Source: Xenophilus sp. AP218F
GTDB taxonomy: Bacteria; Pseudomonadota; Gammaproteobacteria; Burkholderiales; Chromobacteriaceae
Assembly (NCBI GenBank): GCA_002213445.1
Contig: NJIE01000003.1
Location: forward strand, 372,001-436,000
Reading direction: 5' to 3'
DNA length: 64,000 nt
This document shows positions 26,665 to 34,659 of the stretch, piece after piece; the first letter of the stretch is position 1, and each line of letters begins with the position of its first letter. The notes below the pieces were generated by a model, which saw only the letters and a program-made list of their open reading frames with translations, ran no database searches and had not been told where the DNA came from. Both the position numbers and the translations under genes were made by a program.

Positions 26665-27096
26665 TCAGGCCAGCGCGTGGCGCAACAGCCAGACGCTGGC
26701 GAAGCCGCTGGCCATGAAACACAGGGTGGCGGCCAGCGAACGCGGCGACAGCCGCGCCAGGCCGCACACGCCGTGACCGCTGGTGCAGCCCGCGCCGTAG
26801 CGGGTGCCGACGCCGACCAGCAGGCCGGCAAGGATCAGCTCGCCCCAGCCGGCGTCGACGCGGCTGGCCGGCAGCGGCATCCACAGCAGGTAAACGCTGG
26901 GCGCCAGGAGCAGGCCGAGCGCGAAGGCCGCCCGCCACAGCCAGTCGCCGGCCCTGGGCTTGAGCAGGCCGCCGACGATGCCGCTGATGCCGGCGACGCG
27001 GCCGTTGGCCAGCGCCAGCAGGCTGGCGGCCAGGCCGATCAGACCGCCGCCCAGCAAGGCGCTAAACGGGGTGAAATGGTTCCAGTCCGCTTGCAT
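26665..27096 (-). CDS. YeeE/YedE half-transporter, CTSGHG half
   Basis: A 143-residue membrane protein with about four helices and the YedE signature YGAGCTSGHGVCGLARLS, whose cysteines handle sulfur transfer in TsuA-type transporters. It begins MQADWNHFTPFSALLGGGLIG, typical of the N-terminal half proteins. AGGAG six bases before the ATG sets the start. It lies between the ArsR regulator (11 bases upstream) and the second half-transporter gene (17 bases downstream). This two-gene arrangement with an ArsR-type repressor recurs in proteobacterial sulfide and persulfide operons. Confidence 0.87.
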   Translation of the reverse strand: MQADWNHFTPFSALLGGGLIGLAASLLALANGRVAGISGIVGGLLKPRAGDWLWRAAFALGLLLAPSVYLLWMPLPASRVDAGWGELILAGLLVGVGTRYGAGCTSGHGVCGLARLSPRSLAATLCFMASGFASVWLLRHALA

Positions 27097-27107
27097 CTCG
27101 TCTCCTC

Positions 27108-27428
27108 TCAGGGCTTGGGACAGTACAGCTGATACAGCGTCGTCAGGATGGACAGCGCCTTGGGATCGGCCACCGAGTAATAGATGCGCTTGCCGTCGCG
27201 GCGGGTATGGACCAGGCCTTCGTTGCGCAGCACGCCCAGTTGCTGCGACAGCGTCGGCTGGCGGATGTCCAGCAGCGCCTCCAGTTCGCCCACCGACTTC
27301 TCGCCCTGGCTGAGCTGGCACAGCAGCAGCAGCCGGTCTTCGTTGGCCAGCGCGCGCAGCATGGCGCAAGCGCCGGCGGCGGATTGGCGCATGGCGGCGA
27401 TGCTCAGTTCGGCGGGGGGATGGATCAT
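27108..27428 (-). CDS. bigR: BigR/SqrR-like ArsR-family repressor (persulfide-type)
   Basis: A 106-residue winged-helix repressor. The recognition region reads GELEALLDIRQPTLSQQLGVLRNEGLV and the wing RRDGKRIYYSV. Two cysteines, C37 in helix 2 and C103 near the C-terminus, occupy the places of the BigR/SqrR pair that forms a di- or tetrasulfide with reactive sulfur and releases DNA. Classical ArsR metal sites (CVCDL) are absent. AGGAG before the ATG at 27428 favours it over a longer start. It heads the operon with two YeeE/YedE halves and shares an operator with the divergent DUF2892-AhpD genes, so it probably represses both and itself. Confidence 0.85.
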   Translation of the reverse strand: MIHPPAELSIAAMRQSAAGACAMLRALANEDRLLLLCQLSQGEKSVGELEALLDIRQPTLSQQLGVLRNEGLVHTRRDGKRIYYSVADPKALSILTTLYQLYCPKP

Positions 27429-27465
27429 GGCGACTCCTGAATGCTGACGCGGGTTCAATCTGGTG

Positions 27466-27502
27466 TTGACATCAATATATCAATTGATATTATATAAATC
27501 AA
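27466..27502. promoter_or_regulatory. overlapping divergent promoters with 14-bp palindromic operator
   Basis: The perfect palindrome ATATCAATTGATAT (27477-27490) is the likely BigR operator. On the minus strand, TTGATT (27497-27502) and TATATT (27474-27479) are exactly 17 bases apart, with the palindrome largely in the spacer. On the plus strand TTGACA (27466-27471) precedes TATA-rich -10 candidates near 27489-27496. One bound repressor would block both promoters. Confidence 0.7.
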
Positions 27503-27560
27503 CATATCTTGTAGCCGCAAGCGCCCGCCGGGCCGGATCCACTCTCACAGGAGCATAGCC

Positions 27561-27752
27561 ATGCAAGCCAATGTAGGTTCTGTCGATCGCATCATCCGCG
27601 TCGTGGTCGGCGCGGCCCTGATTCTGGCCGCGCTGCTGGGCCTCGTCGGCCCCTGGGGCTGGCTTGGCGTCGTCCCGCTCGCCACCGGCGCGTTCCGTTT
27701 CTGTCCGGCCTACTTGCCGTTTGGCTTCAATAGCTGCAAACCGCGCCAATAA
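27561..27752 (+). CDS. DUF2892 (YgaP-like) small membrane protein
   Basis: A 63-residue protein with two hydrophobic segments (about 12-29 and 31-46) and the family's FCPAYLPFGFNSC end, with cysteines C48 and C59. DUF2892 domains are often fused to rhodanese, as in YgaP, and are tied to sulfur transfer at the membrane. AGGAG lies before the ATG. It is the first gene rightwards from the BigR operator and is followed 21 bases later by the AhpD-like gene. Confidence 0.87.
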   Translation: MQANVGSVDRIIRVVVGAALILAALLGLVGPWGWLGVVPLATGAFRFCPAYLPFGFNSCKPRQ

Positions 27753-27773
27753 CCGTTACCAAGGAGACTGTCC

Positions 27774-28136
27774 ATGAGTTCCGCCAACATCGATTACCAA
27801 GAACTGACCCAAGCCATTTCCAAGAATATGGGCACGCTGCGCGCCGACCTGCCGGCGGTGATGAAGGGCTTCAACGACATGGCCCGCGCCGCCACCGAGG
27901 ATGGCGCGCTGGACAAGAAAACCAAGGAGCTGATCGCGCTGGCGCTGGGCGTGGCCGCCCGCTGCGACGGCTGCATCGGCTTTCACACCTCGGCGCTGGT
28001 CAAGCTGGGCGCCACCAAGGCGGAAGTGGAGGAAACGCTGGGCATGGCCGTCTACATGGGCGGCGGCCCGTCGCTGATGTACGCCGCCAACGCGGTGGCG
28101 GCGTTCGAGGAATTCGCCGCCAAGGCCGCCAAATAG
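27774..28136 (+). CDS. AhpD/carboxymuconolactone decarboxylase-family protein
   Basis: The 120-residue helical protein belongs to the CMD/AhpD family. It has the redox CxxC and histidine of AhpD-type peroxidase partners: C64, C67 and H71 in ARCDGCIGFH, preceded by KELIALALGVA. It is therefore a thiol-active disulfide reductase or peroxidase rather than a true decarboxylase. AAGGAG lies before the ATG. Expression from the BigR operator suggests it handles persulfides or sulfur-derived peroxides; this role is inferred. Confidence 0.88.
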   Translation: MSSANIDYQELTQAISKNMGTLRADLPAVMKGFNDMARAATEDGALDKKTKELIALALGVAARCDGCIGFHTSALVKLGATKAEVEETLGMAVYMGGGPSLMYAANAVAAFEEFAAKAAK

Positions 28137-28153
28137 GCGGCCGGCGACGACGG

Positions 28154-28177
28154 GGAGCGGGCCGGCCGGCCCGCTCC
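28154..28177. terminator. hairpin between two convergent genes
   Basis: A perfect 10-bp GC stem (28154-28163 with 28168-28177) around GGCC. Neither side has a real T run, so it is a weak terminator or a stabilising hairpin. Confidence 0.45.
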
Positions 28178-28185
28178 GTTGGCGC

Positions 28186-29484
28186 TTAGCCGCGATACAG
28201 CGGGAAAGCGCCGGTGGCGATGGCGCCGGCCATGATCGCCAGGCACACCAGCGTGGCCCAACCCAGGGTGTAGCGCTGATGCTCGCCGAACTCCACTTTC
28301 ACCAGGCCCAGCAGCAGGTAGGTGGACGCCACCAGCGGGCTGAGCAGGTGCACCGGCTGGCCCACCAGCGAGGCGCGCGCCATTTCCGCGGCGGTGAAGC
28401 CGTATTCGGCGGCCACCTTGGCGATCACCGGCAGGATGCCGAAGTAGAAGGCGTCGTTGGACATGAAGAAGGTGAAGGGCAGGCTGGCCAGCGCGGTGAT
28501 CACAGCCAGATACGGCCCCAGCTCCGGCGGCAGCACGTCGAGGAAACTCTTGGCCATCGCCTCCACCATGCCGGTGCCGCCCAGGATGCCGGTGAAGATG
28601 CCGGCGGCGAAGATCAGCGACACCACCGCCAGGATGCTGTCGGCGTAGGCGGCGATCCGCTCGCGCTGCATCTGCAGGTCCGGGTAGTTGATCAGCAAGG
28701 CGGCGGCGAAGCCGATCATGAACAATACCGGCAGCGGCAGCACGCCCATCACCAGCACCGTCATCAAGGCCAGCGTCAGCCCGGCGTTGACCCACAGCAG
28801 CTTGGGCCGGCGGATGTTCCGGTGTTCGTCGATGACCTGGACGTCGTGGTCGCTGTCCTTCAGTTCCAGCACGCCGACGCGGGCGCGTTCGCGCAGGCCG
28901 AACAGCGCCGCCAGCAGCACCACGGCGGCCGCGCCGAAGAGGATGGCCGGAATCATCGGCACGAACACCTCGCTGGGTTCCACGTGCAGCGCGCTGGCGG
29001 CGCGCGCCAGCGGCCCGCCCCACGGCGTGAGGTTCATCACCCCCACCGCCAGCATCACGATGCAGGCCAGCATCAGCACGTTGAGGCCCAACCGGCGGTA
29101 CAGCGGCAGGAAGGCGGAGATGGCGATCATGTAAGTGGTGGAGCCGTCGCCGTCCAGGCCGACGAACAGCGTCAGGAGCGCGGTGCCGACCAGCACCCGC
29201 AGCGGATCGCCCTTGACCACGCGCAAGATGGCGTGCACCACCGGGTCGAACAGGCCGGCGTCTATCATCACGCCGAAGTAGAGGATGGCGAACATCAGCA
29301 TCACGCCGGTGGGGGCGAGCTTCTTGATGCCGTCCAGCATCATCGGCCCCATGTCGGCGGCGAAACCGCCGATGACGGCGAAGACGATGGGCACGATGAT
29401 CAGCGCCAACAGCGCCGACAAGCGCTTGCTCATGATCAGGCACATGAAACAGCTGACCATCCCAAAGCCAAGAATCGTCAGCAT
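28186..29484 (-). CDS. CitMHS-family metal-citrate/H+ symporter
   Basis: A 432-residue, roughly twelve-helix inner-membrane protein. It shows the CitMHS pattern: MLTILGFGMVSCFMCLIMSKRLS at the start, FVGLDGDGSTTYMIAISAFLP, MNLTPWGGPLARAASAL and FMSNDAFYFGILPVIAKVA. Members import citrate complexed with Mg2+ or Ca2+ in exchange for protons. AAAGGAG before the ATG at 29484 fixes the start. No two-component regulator of the CitS type is next to it, so its control is not visible. Confidence 0.9.
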   Translation of the reverse strand: MLTILGFGMVSCFMCLIMSKRLSALLALIIVPIVFAVIGGFAADMGPMMLDGIKKLAPTGVMLMFAILYFGVMIDAGLFDPVVHAILRVVKGDPLRVLVGTALLTLFVGLDGDGSTTYMIAISAFLPLYRRLGLNVLMLACIVMLAVGVMNLTPWGGPLARAASALHVEPSEVFVPMIPAILFGAAAVVLLAALFGLRERARVGVLELKDSDHDVQVIDEHRNIRRPKLLWVNAGLTLALMTVLVMGVLPLPVLFMIGFAAALLINYPDLQMQRERIAAYADSILAVVSLIFAAGIFTGILGGTGMVEAMAKSFLDVLPPELGPYLAVITALASLPFTFFMSNDAFYFGILPVIAKVAAEYGFTAAEMARASLVGQPVHLLSPLVASTYLLLGLVKVEFGEHQRYTLGWATLVCLAIMAGAIATGAFPLYRG

Positions 29485-29744
29485 CGGTTTTCTCCTTTGT
29501 GCGGCATTTTTATGGTTCCCGTTGTTATGTCGTATGGGGTGTGCTTGTGAGCGTTTGCGCGGGAAGTTATACAAAATGAAGCTGTCAATTGGCTTTCAAT
29601 CCGGCCGCAGCCGGAAATTTATTTGACATCAAGCGGGCCGCGCGCAGCCGGCGCGCCCTCGCCGCGGGCCGGCTTCCGTGCGAGAATGCCGCCACTTCGC
29701 GCGCGCCCTGGCCGCGCCTGTTCTGTCTTGCCGGAAATTTGCCC

Positions 29745-31652
29745 ATGAATGCCTCGCCCCGCGTGTTGTCGCTGATCCCGCCGATGACGCAGTTGAACAC
29801 CCCCTACCCGTCCACCGCCTACCTGACCGGCTTCCTGCGCCAGCACGGCGTGCGCGCAAGCCAGGAAGACCTGGCGCTGCAACTGGTGCTCAAGCTGTTC
29901 TCGCGGCCGGGGCTGCGGGCCATTCATGAGCGGGTGGCGGCGATCGCGCCGAGCCGGCGCTCGGCCAGCCTGCAGTCGTTTGACGAGCAGTTCGATCTCT
30001 ACCTGGCCACCATCCAGCCGACGATCGCCTTTTTGCAGGGCCGCGACTCCACGATCAGCCACCGCATCGCCAGCCGCGCCTTTCTGCCGGAAGGCCCGCG
30101 CTTCGCCGCGCTGGACGTCTACGTCGACCCGGACGACCCCGACGGCGGCGACCCGCTGGCCTGGGCTTTCGGCGCGCTGGGCACCCAGGACCGCGCCCGC
30201 CATCTGGCCACGCTCTACCTCAACGACATCTCCGACGCGCTGCGCGAGGCGGTGGACGAACGCTTCGAATTCGTGCGCTACGCCGAATCGCTGGCGCTGT
30301 CGCAACCCACCTTCGACCCGCTGGCGGCGGCTCTGGCCGCGCCGCGCAACCTGGTGGACGAGGAGCTGCACGCGCTGACGCTGGCCGCGCTGGAGCGGCA
30401 CCAGCCGGAACTGGTGCTGATCTCGGCGCCCTTCCCCGGCGCGGTCTACGCCGCCTTCCGCATCGCCCAGACCATCAAGCGCCACGCGCCGCAGATCAAG
30501 ACCTGCCTGGGCGGCGGCTACGTCAACACCGAGCTGCGCGAACTGAAGGAGGCGCGCGTGTTCGACTACTTCGACTACGTGACGCTGGACGACGGCGAAC
30601 GCCCGCTGCTGGCGCTGCTGGAGCATCTGCAAGGGAAGCGCGGCGCGGGCCGCCTGGTGCGCACCTTCATCCGCGAAGACGGCCAGGCGCGCTACGTCAA
30701 CTTCCCGGAGCCGGACGTGCCGTTCGCCGAAACGGGCACCCCCACCTGGGACGGACTGCCGATAGACCGCTACCTGTCGCTCCTGGACATGCTCAACCCC
30801 ATGCATCGGCTGTGGAGCGACGGGCGCTGGAACAAGCTGACCGTGGCGCACGGCTGTTACTGGAAGAAATGCAGCTTCTGCGACGTCAGCCTGGACTACA
30901 TCTCGCGTTACGAGACCGCGTCGGCCGAAGTGCTGGTGGATCGCATCGAGGCCATCATCGCCGAGACCGGCCAGACCGGTTTCCACTTCGTCGACGAGGC
31001 CGCGCCGCCCAAGATGCTGCGCGCGCTGGCCGAAGAGCTGCTGCGCCGCGACGTCACCATTTCCTGGTGGGGCAATATCCGTTTTGAAAAGTCGTTCACG
31101 CCGGAGCTGGTGCAACTGCTGGCGGCGTCCGGCTGCATCGCCATCTCCGGCGGGCTGGAAGTGGCGTCGGACCGGCTGCTCAAGCTGATGAAGAAGGGCG
31201 TGTCGGTGGAGCAGGTGGCGCGCGTCACCCACGCCTTCACCGAGGCCGGCGTGCTGGTGCACGCCTATCTGATGTACGGCTTCCCGACGCAGACGGTGCA
31301 GGACACGGTGGACGCGCTGGAGTACGTGCGCCAGCTGTTCGACAACGGCTGCATCCAATCCGGCTTCTTCCACCGCTTCGCCTGCACCGTGCACTCGCCG
31401 GTGGGGCAGCATCCGGAAGAATACGGCGTGCAGCTGATTCCGCTGCCGGAGACGCCGTTCGCGCGCAACGACGTCGGCTTCATCGACCCGACCGGCACCG
31501 ACCACGAGCTGATGGGCCGGGCGCTGAACAAGGCGCTCTACAACTACATGCACGGCATCGGCCTGGACAGCGACGTGCGCGGCTGGTTCGACGTGCGCGT
31601 GCCCAAGACGCGGGTGCCGCGCCACTTCATCGCCCGCGCGCTGCAAGGCTGA
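29745..31652 (+). CDS. B12-binding-domain radical SAM protein with CX4CX2C cluster motif
   Basis: The 635-residue protein begins SLIPPMTQLNTPYPSTAYL, the usual start of the N-terminal Rossmann region of cobalamin-type radical SAM enzymes, with TCLGGGYVNTE near 270 and a YVTLDDGERPLLALLEHL segment. The cluster-binding cysteines are C371, C376 and C379, spaced CX4CX2C instead of CX3CX2C (GCYWKKCSFCDVS). DNA confirms an in-frame TGT TAC TGG AAG AAA TGC. A radical SAM barrel follows (ISGGLEVASDRLLKLMKKG). No DxHxxG cobalamin motif was seen. The start lacks a strong ribosome binding site. The substrate is unknown and no partner genes are present. Confidence 0.85.
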   Translation: MNASPRVLSLIPPMTQLNTPYPSTAYLTGFLRQHGVRASQEDLALQLVLKLFSRPGLRAIHERVAAIAPSRRSASLQSFDEQFDLYLATIQPTIAFLQGRDSTISHRIASRAFLPEGPRFAALDVYVDPDDPDGGDPLAWAFGALGTQDRARHLATLYLNDISDALREAVDERFEFVRYAESLALSQPTFDPLAAALAAPRNLVDEELHALTLAALERHQPELVLISAPFPGAVYAAFRIAQTIKRHAPQIKTCLGGGYVNTELRELKEARVFDYFDYVTLDDGERPLLALLEHLQGKRGAGRLVRTFIREDGQARYVNFPEPDVPFAETGTPTWDGLPIDRYLSLLDMLNPMHRLWSDGRWNKLTVAHGCYWKKCSFCDVSLDYISRYETASAEVLVDRIEAIIAETGQTGFHFVDEAAPPKMLRALAEELLRRDVTISWWGNIRFEKSFTPELVQLLAASGCIAISGGLEVASDRLLKLMKKGVSVEQVARVTHAFTEAGVLVHAYLMYGFPTQTVQDTVDALEYVRQLFDNGCIQSGFFHRFACTVHSPVGQHPEEYGVQLIPLPETPFARNDVGFIDPTGTDHELMGRALNKALYNYMHGIGLDSDVRGWFDVRVPKTRVPRHFIARALQG

Positions 31653-31671
31653 AGCCCCGCGGCGGGAGCGG

Positions 31672-33108
31672 TTAGCCGGTTTGCCCGGCCAGCTCGCCCG
31701 CGGCCTCCTCGTGGCCGCGCACCTGGTTGCGGCCGCCGCGCTTGGCCCGGTACAAGGCCTGATCTGCGCGCTGCAGCAAGCTCAGCGCCGTGTCGCCGGG
31801 GCGATGCCAGGCCACCCCGATGCTGACGCTATGCCGCACGCGGGTGGCGAAGCGCGCCGACTGCACCGCCTGGCGCAGCCGCTCGGCCAGCGCCAGCGCC
31901 TCGCGCTCGCCGGTGGCCGGGCACAGCAGCAGGAATTCCTCTCCGCCCCAGCGGCCGCAGCTGTCGCTTGCGCGCACCGTGGCGCGCAGCACCTCGGCGA
32001 ACTGGCACAACACCTGGTCGCCCTGCACGTGGCCGAAGCAATCGTTGACCTGCTTGAAGTGATCCAGATCCACCAGCAGCACCGCCAGCTCCCGGCCGTG
32101 GCGCCTGGCGCCGGCCAGCTCGCGGGCGAAGGCGATGTCCAGCGCCGCGCGGTTGGGCAGGCCGGTCAGCACGTCGGTCTGGGACTGCGCTTCCAGCTCG
32201 CGGTTGCGCCGCTTCAGACGCAGGCTCCAGCCGCCCAGGCCCAGCAACAGGGCGAGCAGCCCCGCCGCCAGCCAGCCCGCGCGCGCGTCGTCGCCCGCCG
32301 CCTCCACCGTGATCGGCACATGGCGGTTGACGATGCCGTCGCGGTCGGCGTCGCTGATCGAACGCGCGCCCCGGTCCAGCAAGGCCAGCAACTCGGGCTG
32401 GCCCCGGCGCACGCCGATGCGCAGCTCGTTGGCGTAGCCGGGCAATTCGCCGGCGATCTTGAGCTTGAACCAGCCCTGGGTCTTGATGGTATGCGCCGCC
32501 ACCATCAATGAGCGCAAGGTCATCGTCGCCTGTCCCTCCGACACCATGCGCAGGCCGTCGCGCTCGCTGGCCGCGCGCAACACGCGCACCCGGGGAAAAT
32601 CGCCGACGAAACGGGCCGCCATCGGCGCGTCCTCGGTCAGCGCGATGCTGGCGGCGCTCAAGCGGGAGGGATCGGCGATGGCCGGATGCTCCTCGCGGGT
32701 GATCAGCACATTGACGTCGCGAAACAGCGGCGCGGTGAAGTCCAGCCATTGCCGCCGCTGCGGCGTGGCGTTGAGGAAGCTGAGTATCTGGCAGCGGCCG
32801 TCGCGGGAGGCCTGCAGGCTCTCCTGCCAGCTGCGGGTGGGAACCAGCCGCAAGCGCAGGCCCGCCCGCTGCGCGGCCAGCCGCACCAGATCGGCGGCAA
32901 TGCCCTCGTAGCGGCCGTCGGCGGCCAGGGTTTCAAACGGCGCCCAATCCGGGTCCACGCACATGGAGATCTGCGGGTGATCCTGCGCGTAACGCGCCGC
33001 TTTCCCGCTCAGGGCTTCGGCCTGGCAAGACAACGCGAGCGGCAATATCAGCCAGCCCAGGCTTGGGCGAACGCGGCCGGCGGCGTGGCGGGCAATCCGG
33101 AGCAACAT
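31672..33108 (-). CDS. GGDEF diguanylate cyclase with periplasmic SBP_bac_3 sensor
   Basis: The 478-residue inner-membrane sensor enzyme has a signal sequence, a periplasmic amino-acid-binding-type domain to about 275 (MCVDPDWAPFETLAADGRYEG), one membrane helix near 285-305 and a cytoplasmic GGDEF domain. The active site is GGEEF in GRWGGEEFLLL, with an I-site RASD exactly five residues before it, so it should make c-di-GMP and be product-inhibited. The ligand is unknown. I used ATG at 33108 because it gives a clean signal peptide; a start at 33234 would add an unlikely 42 residues. Confidence 0.9.
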   Translation of the reverse strand: MLLRIARHAAGRVRPSLGWLILPLALSCQAEALSGKAARYAQDHPQISMCVDPDWAPFETLAADGRYEGIAADLVRLAAQRAGLRLRLVPTRSWQESLQASRDGRCQILSFLNATPQRRQWLDFTAPLFRDVNVLITREEHPAIADPSRLSAASIALTEDAPMAARFVGDFPRVRVLRAASERDGLRMVSEGQATMTLRSLMVAAHTIKTQGWFKLKIAGELPGYANELRIGVRRGQPELLALLDRGARSISDADRDGIVNRHVPITVEAAGDDARAGWLAAGLLALLLGLGGWSLRLKRRNRELEAQSQTDVLTGLPNRAALDIAFARELAGARRHGRELAVLLVDLDHFKQVNDCFGHVQGDQVLCQFAEVLRATVRASDSCGRWGGEEFLLLCPATGEREALALAERLRQAVQSARFATRVRHSVSIGVAWHRPGDTALSLLQRADQALYRAKRGGRNQVRGHEEAAGELAGQTG

Positions 33109-33425
33109 GATGGGAAGCGGGAGGTCATCTAGCGGGCAAAACAGGATGGTAGGCACTCCGCCGCGATTTGTATATGTAAACGGATGATTACAACGGCTTC
33201 GACTTATGCACAGCCATGCAAAAAATTCATGCAATCGATGAATAATTTAAAATCGCATGGATTTGCCCACGGTCCGATTGCAAATCCCGCCGTCCCGGCG
33301 GCAGCGCCCGCCGCCGCCGCCGCGCCCCGAGAGCCCGCGCGGCCGGGCTTCGCCGGCGAAAGCGGTTTGCCAGTCGCGGCGCTCATGCCAGAATAGCGCC
33401 ATTCTCTTGCCCGACGAGCCGCAAC
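33109..33425. other. intergenic region between the GGDEF gene and the metallo-hydrolase gene
   Basis: No gene is supported here. The AT-rich part around 33180-33260 probably contains the divergent promoters. A 7-bp inverted repeat occurs at 33260-33266 and 33280-33286. The rest is a GC-rich stretch with runs of GCC. Confidence 0.5.
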
Positions 33426-34076
33426 ATGTCCCTCAAATACCACATTCTCCCGGTGACGCCCTTCGCCCAGAACTGCAGCGTGTTGTGGTGCGATCAGAGC
33501 GGCGAAGCCGCCGTCGTCGACGCCGGCGGCGATATCGACGCCATCCGCGCCTGGCTGGCCGGGCAAAATCTCGTCGTCGCCAAACTGCTGCTCACCCACG
33601 GCCACATCGACCACGCCGGCGGCGCGGCGCGGCTGGCCGAGGCGCTTGGCGCGCCGATAGAAGGTCCGGAACGCACCGAAAGCTTCTGGCTGGACCAGTT
33701 GCCAAGCCAGGGCCAGATGTTCGGCTTTCCGCGCAGCGAGCCGCTGACGCCGGACCGCTGGCTGAACGAAGGCGACACCGTCAGCATCGGCCGGGAAACG
33801 CTGAACGTGATCCACTGCCCCGGGCACACCCCGGGCCACGTGGTGTTCCACAGCCCCGCCGCCCGACTGCTGGTGGCCGGCGACGTGCTGTTCCAGGGTT
33901 CGATCGGCCGCACCGACTTTCCGATGGGCAACCATCAGCAACTGATCGACGCCATCCAGCAGAAGCTGTTCCTGCTGCCGGACGACACCGTGGTCATCCC
34001 CGGCCACGGCCCGCTCACCACCATAGGCGAGGAAAAGCGGAGCAATCCCTACGTCGCCAACCCGCGCTACCGCTAA
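33426..34076 (+). CDS. glyoxalase-II-like metallo-beta-lactamase-fold hydrolase (YcbL type)
   Basis: The 216-residue cytosolic hydrolase has the zinc motif THGHIDHAGG (H58, H60, D62, H63), a later histidine in HCPGHTPGHVVF, an aspartate in VAGDVLFQGSIGRTD and a last histidine in IPGHGPLTT. This is the compact glyoxalase-II type (YcbL) rather than full GloB, which is longer. It probably hydrolyses a thioester such as S-lactoylglutathione. The following alkyltransferase-like gene starts four bases after its stop, so the two are cotranscribed. Confidence 0.9.
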   Translation: MSLKYHILPVTPFAQNCSVLWCDQSGEAAVVDAGGDIDAIRAWLAGQNLVVAKLLLTHGHIDHAGGAARLAEALGAPIEGPERTESFWLDQLPSQGQMFGFPRSEPLTPDRWLNEGDTVSIGRETLNVIHCPGHTPGHVVFHSPAARLLVAGDVLFQGSIGRTDFPMGNHQQLIDAIQQKLFLLPDDTVVIPGHGPLTTIGEEKRSNPYVANPRYR

Positions 34077-34080
34077 GCCG

Positions 34081-34398
34081 ATGCCGCCCGAGTTCCAGCA
34101 ACGCGTCATCGCCCTGCTGCGGCAGGTGCCGCCTGGCCGGGTCTGCACTTACGGCGGCCTGGCGCAGCTCGCCGGCTACCCGCGCCACTCGCGCCACGTC
34201 GGCCGCCTGCTCAGCCACTTGCCGGAAGGCGTGACCGTGCCCTGGTTCCGGGTGGTGGGCGCCGGCGGCCGGCTGTCGCGGCCGGGCAGCGAGCACGCCG
34301 ACTGGCAACGGCTGCTGCTGGAGGAAGAGGGCGTCGTCTTCCGCGCCAACGGCCAGGTGGACCTGCGCCAATGCGGCTGGCCGGCCGACGCCGCCTGA
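34081..34398 (+). CDS. alkyltransferase-like protein (ATL) for O6-alkylguanine recognition
   Basis: The 105-residue protein is the DNA-binding half of the MGMT/Ogt family. It has the helix-turn-helix GRVCTYGGLAQLAGYPRHSRHVGRLL and a VPWFRVVGAGGRLS block where the catalytic PCHR cysteine is replaced by tryptophan W55. ATL proteins bind O6-alkylguanine without removing it and hand the lesion to nucleotide excision repair. The replacement, the length and the context all fit ATL rather than a broken methyltransferase. It is cotranscribed with the hydrolase just upstream. Confidence 0.9.
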   Translation: MPPEFQQRVIALLRQVPPGRVCTYGGLAQLAGYPRHSRHVGRLLSHLPEGVTVPWFRVVGAGGRLSRPGSEHADWQRLLLEEEGVVFRANGQVDLRQCGWPADAA

Positions 34399-34659
34399 CA
34401 TCCGCCAGGCGCGCTCCCGCCTGATTTCAATTGTTGTTTTATTTCCACTCGTTAACAAAAAAACACAATTTTGTTGTGTTTTCGTCGCAAAAATTCATTC
34501 TTTTCGCATTTTTACCGCCAAACACAATCATTCTTTGCAAAAAAGCTACAGCTTTGCAATGAACTGTTTGCCAAAAGCAACACCAGCCTCTAGTCTGCGC
34601 CCGCCCGTTCCAATCGACTTGGCGGGCGGTTACTACACGAAAAATAGTCTGGTGAAACA
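34399..34659 (+). promoter_or_regulatory. AT-rich control region of the Tsx-like channel gene
   Basis: This is the most AT-rich stretch nearby. A perfect 9-bp inverted repeat, AAAACACAA with TTGTGTTTT (34460-34468 and 34474-34482), could be an operator or an ATL-operon terminator. Next to it is a TTTTCGTCGCAAAA quasi-dyad (34480-34493). A plausible promoter is TTGCCA at 34568-34573 and TAGTCT at 34591-34596, spacing 17. Repressor and activator sites are likely; CRP or NagC-type control cannot be proven by eye. Confidence 0.5.

Noticed and set aside
28154-28177. Strong terminator between the AhpD-like and citrate transporter genes
   Set aside because: The stem is excellent but neither strand has the T run expected of a rho-independent terminator, so I list it only as a weak candidate.
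34081-34398. Broken O6-methylguanine methyltransferase
   Set aside because: The Cys-to-Trp change, short length and intact fold are the hallmarks of the ATL family, so it is a normal gene, not a pseudogene.
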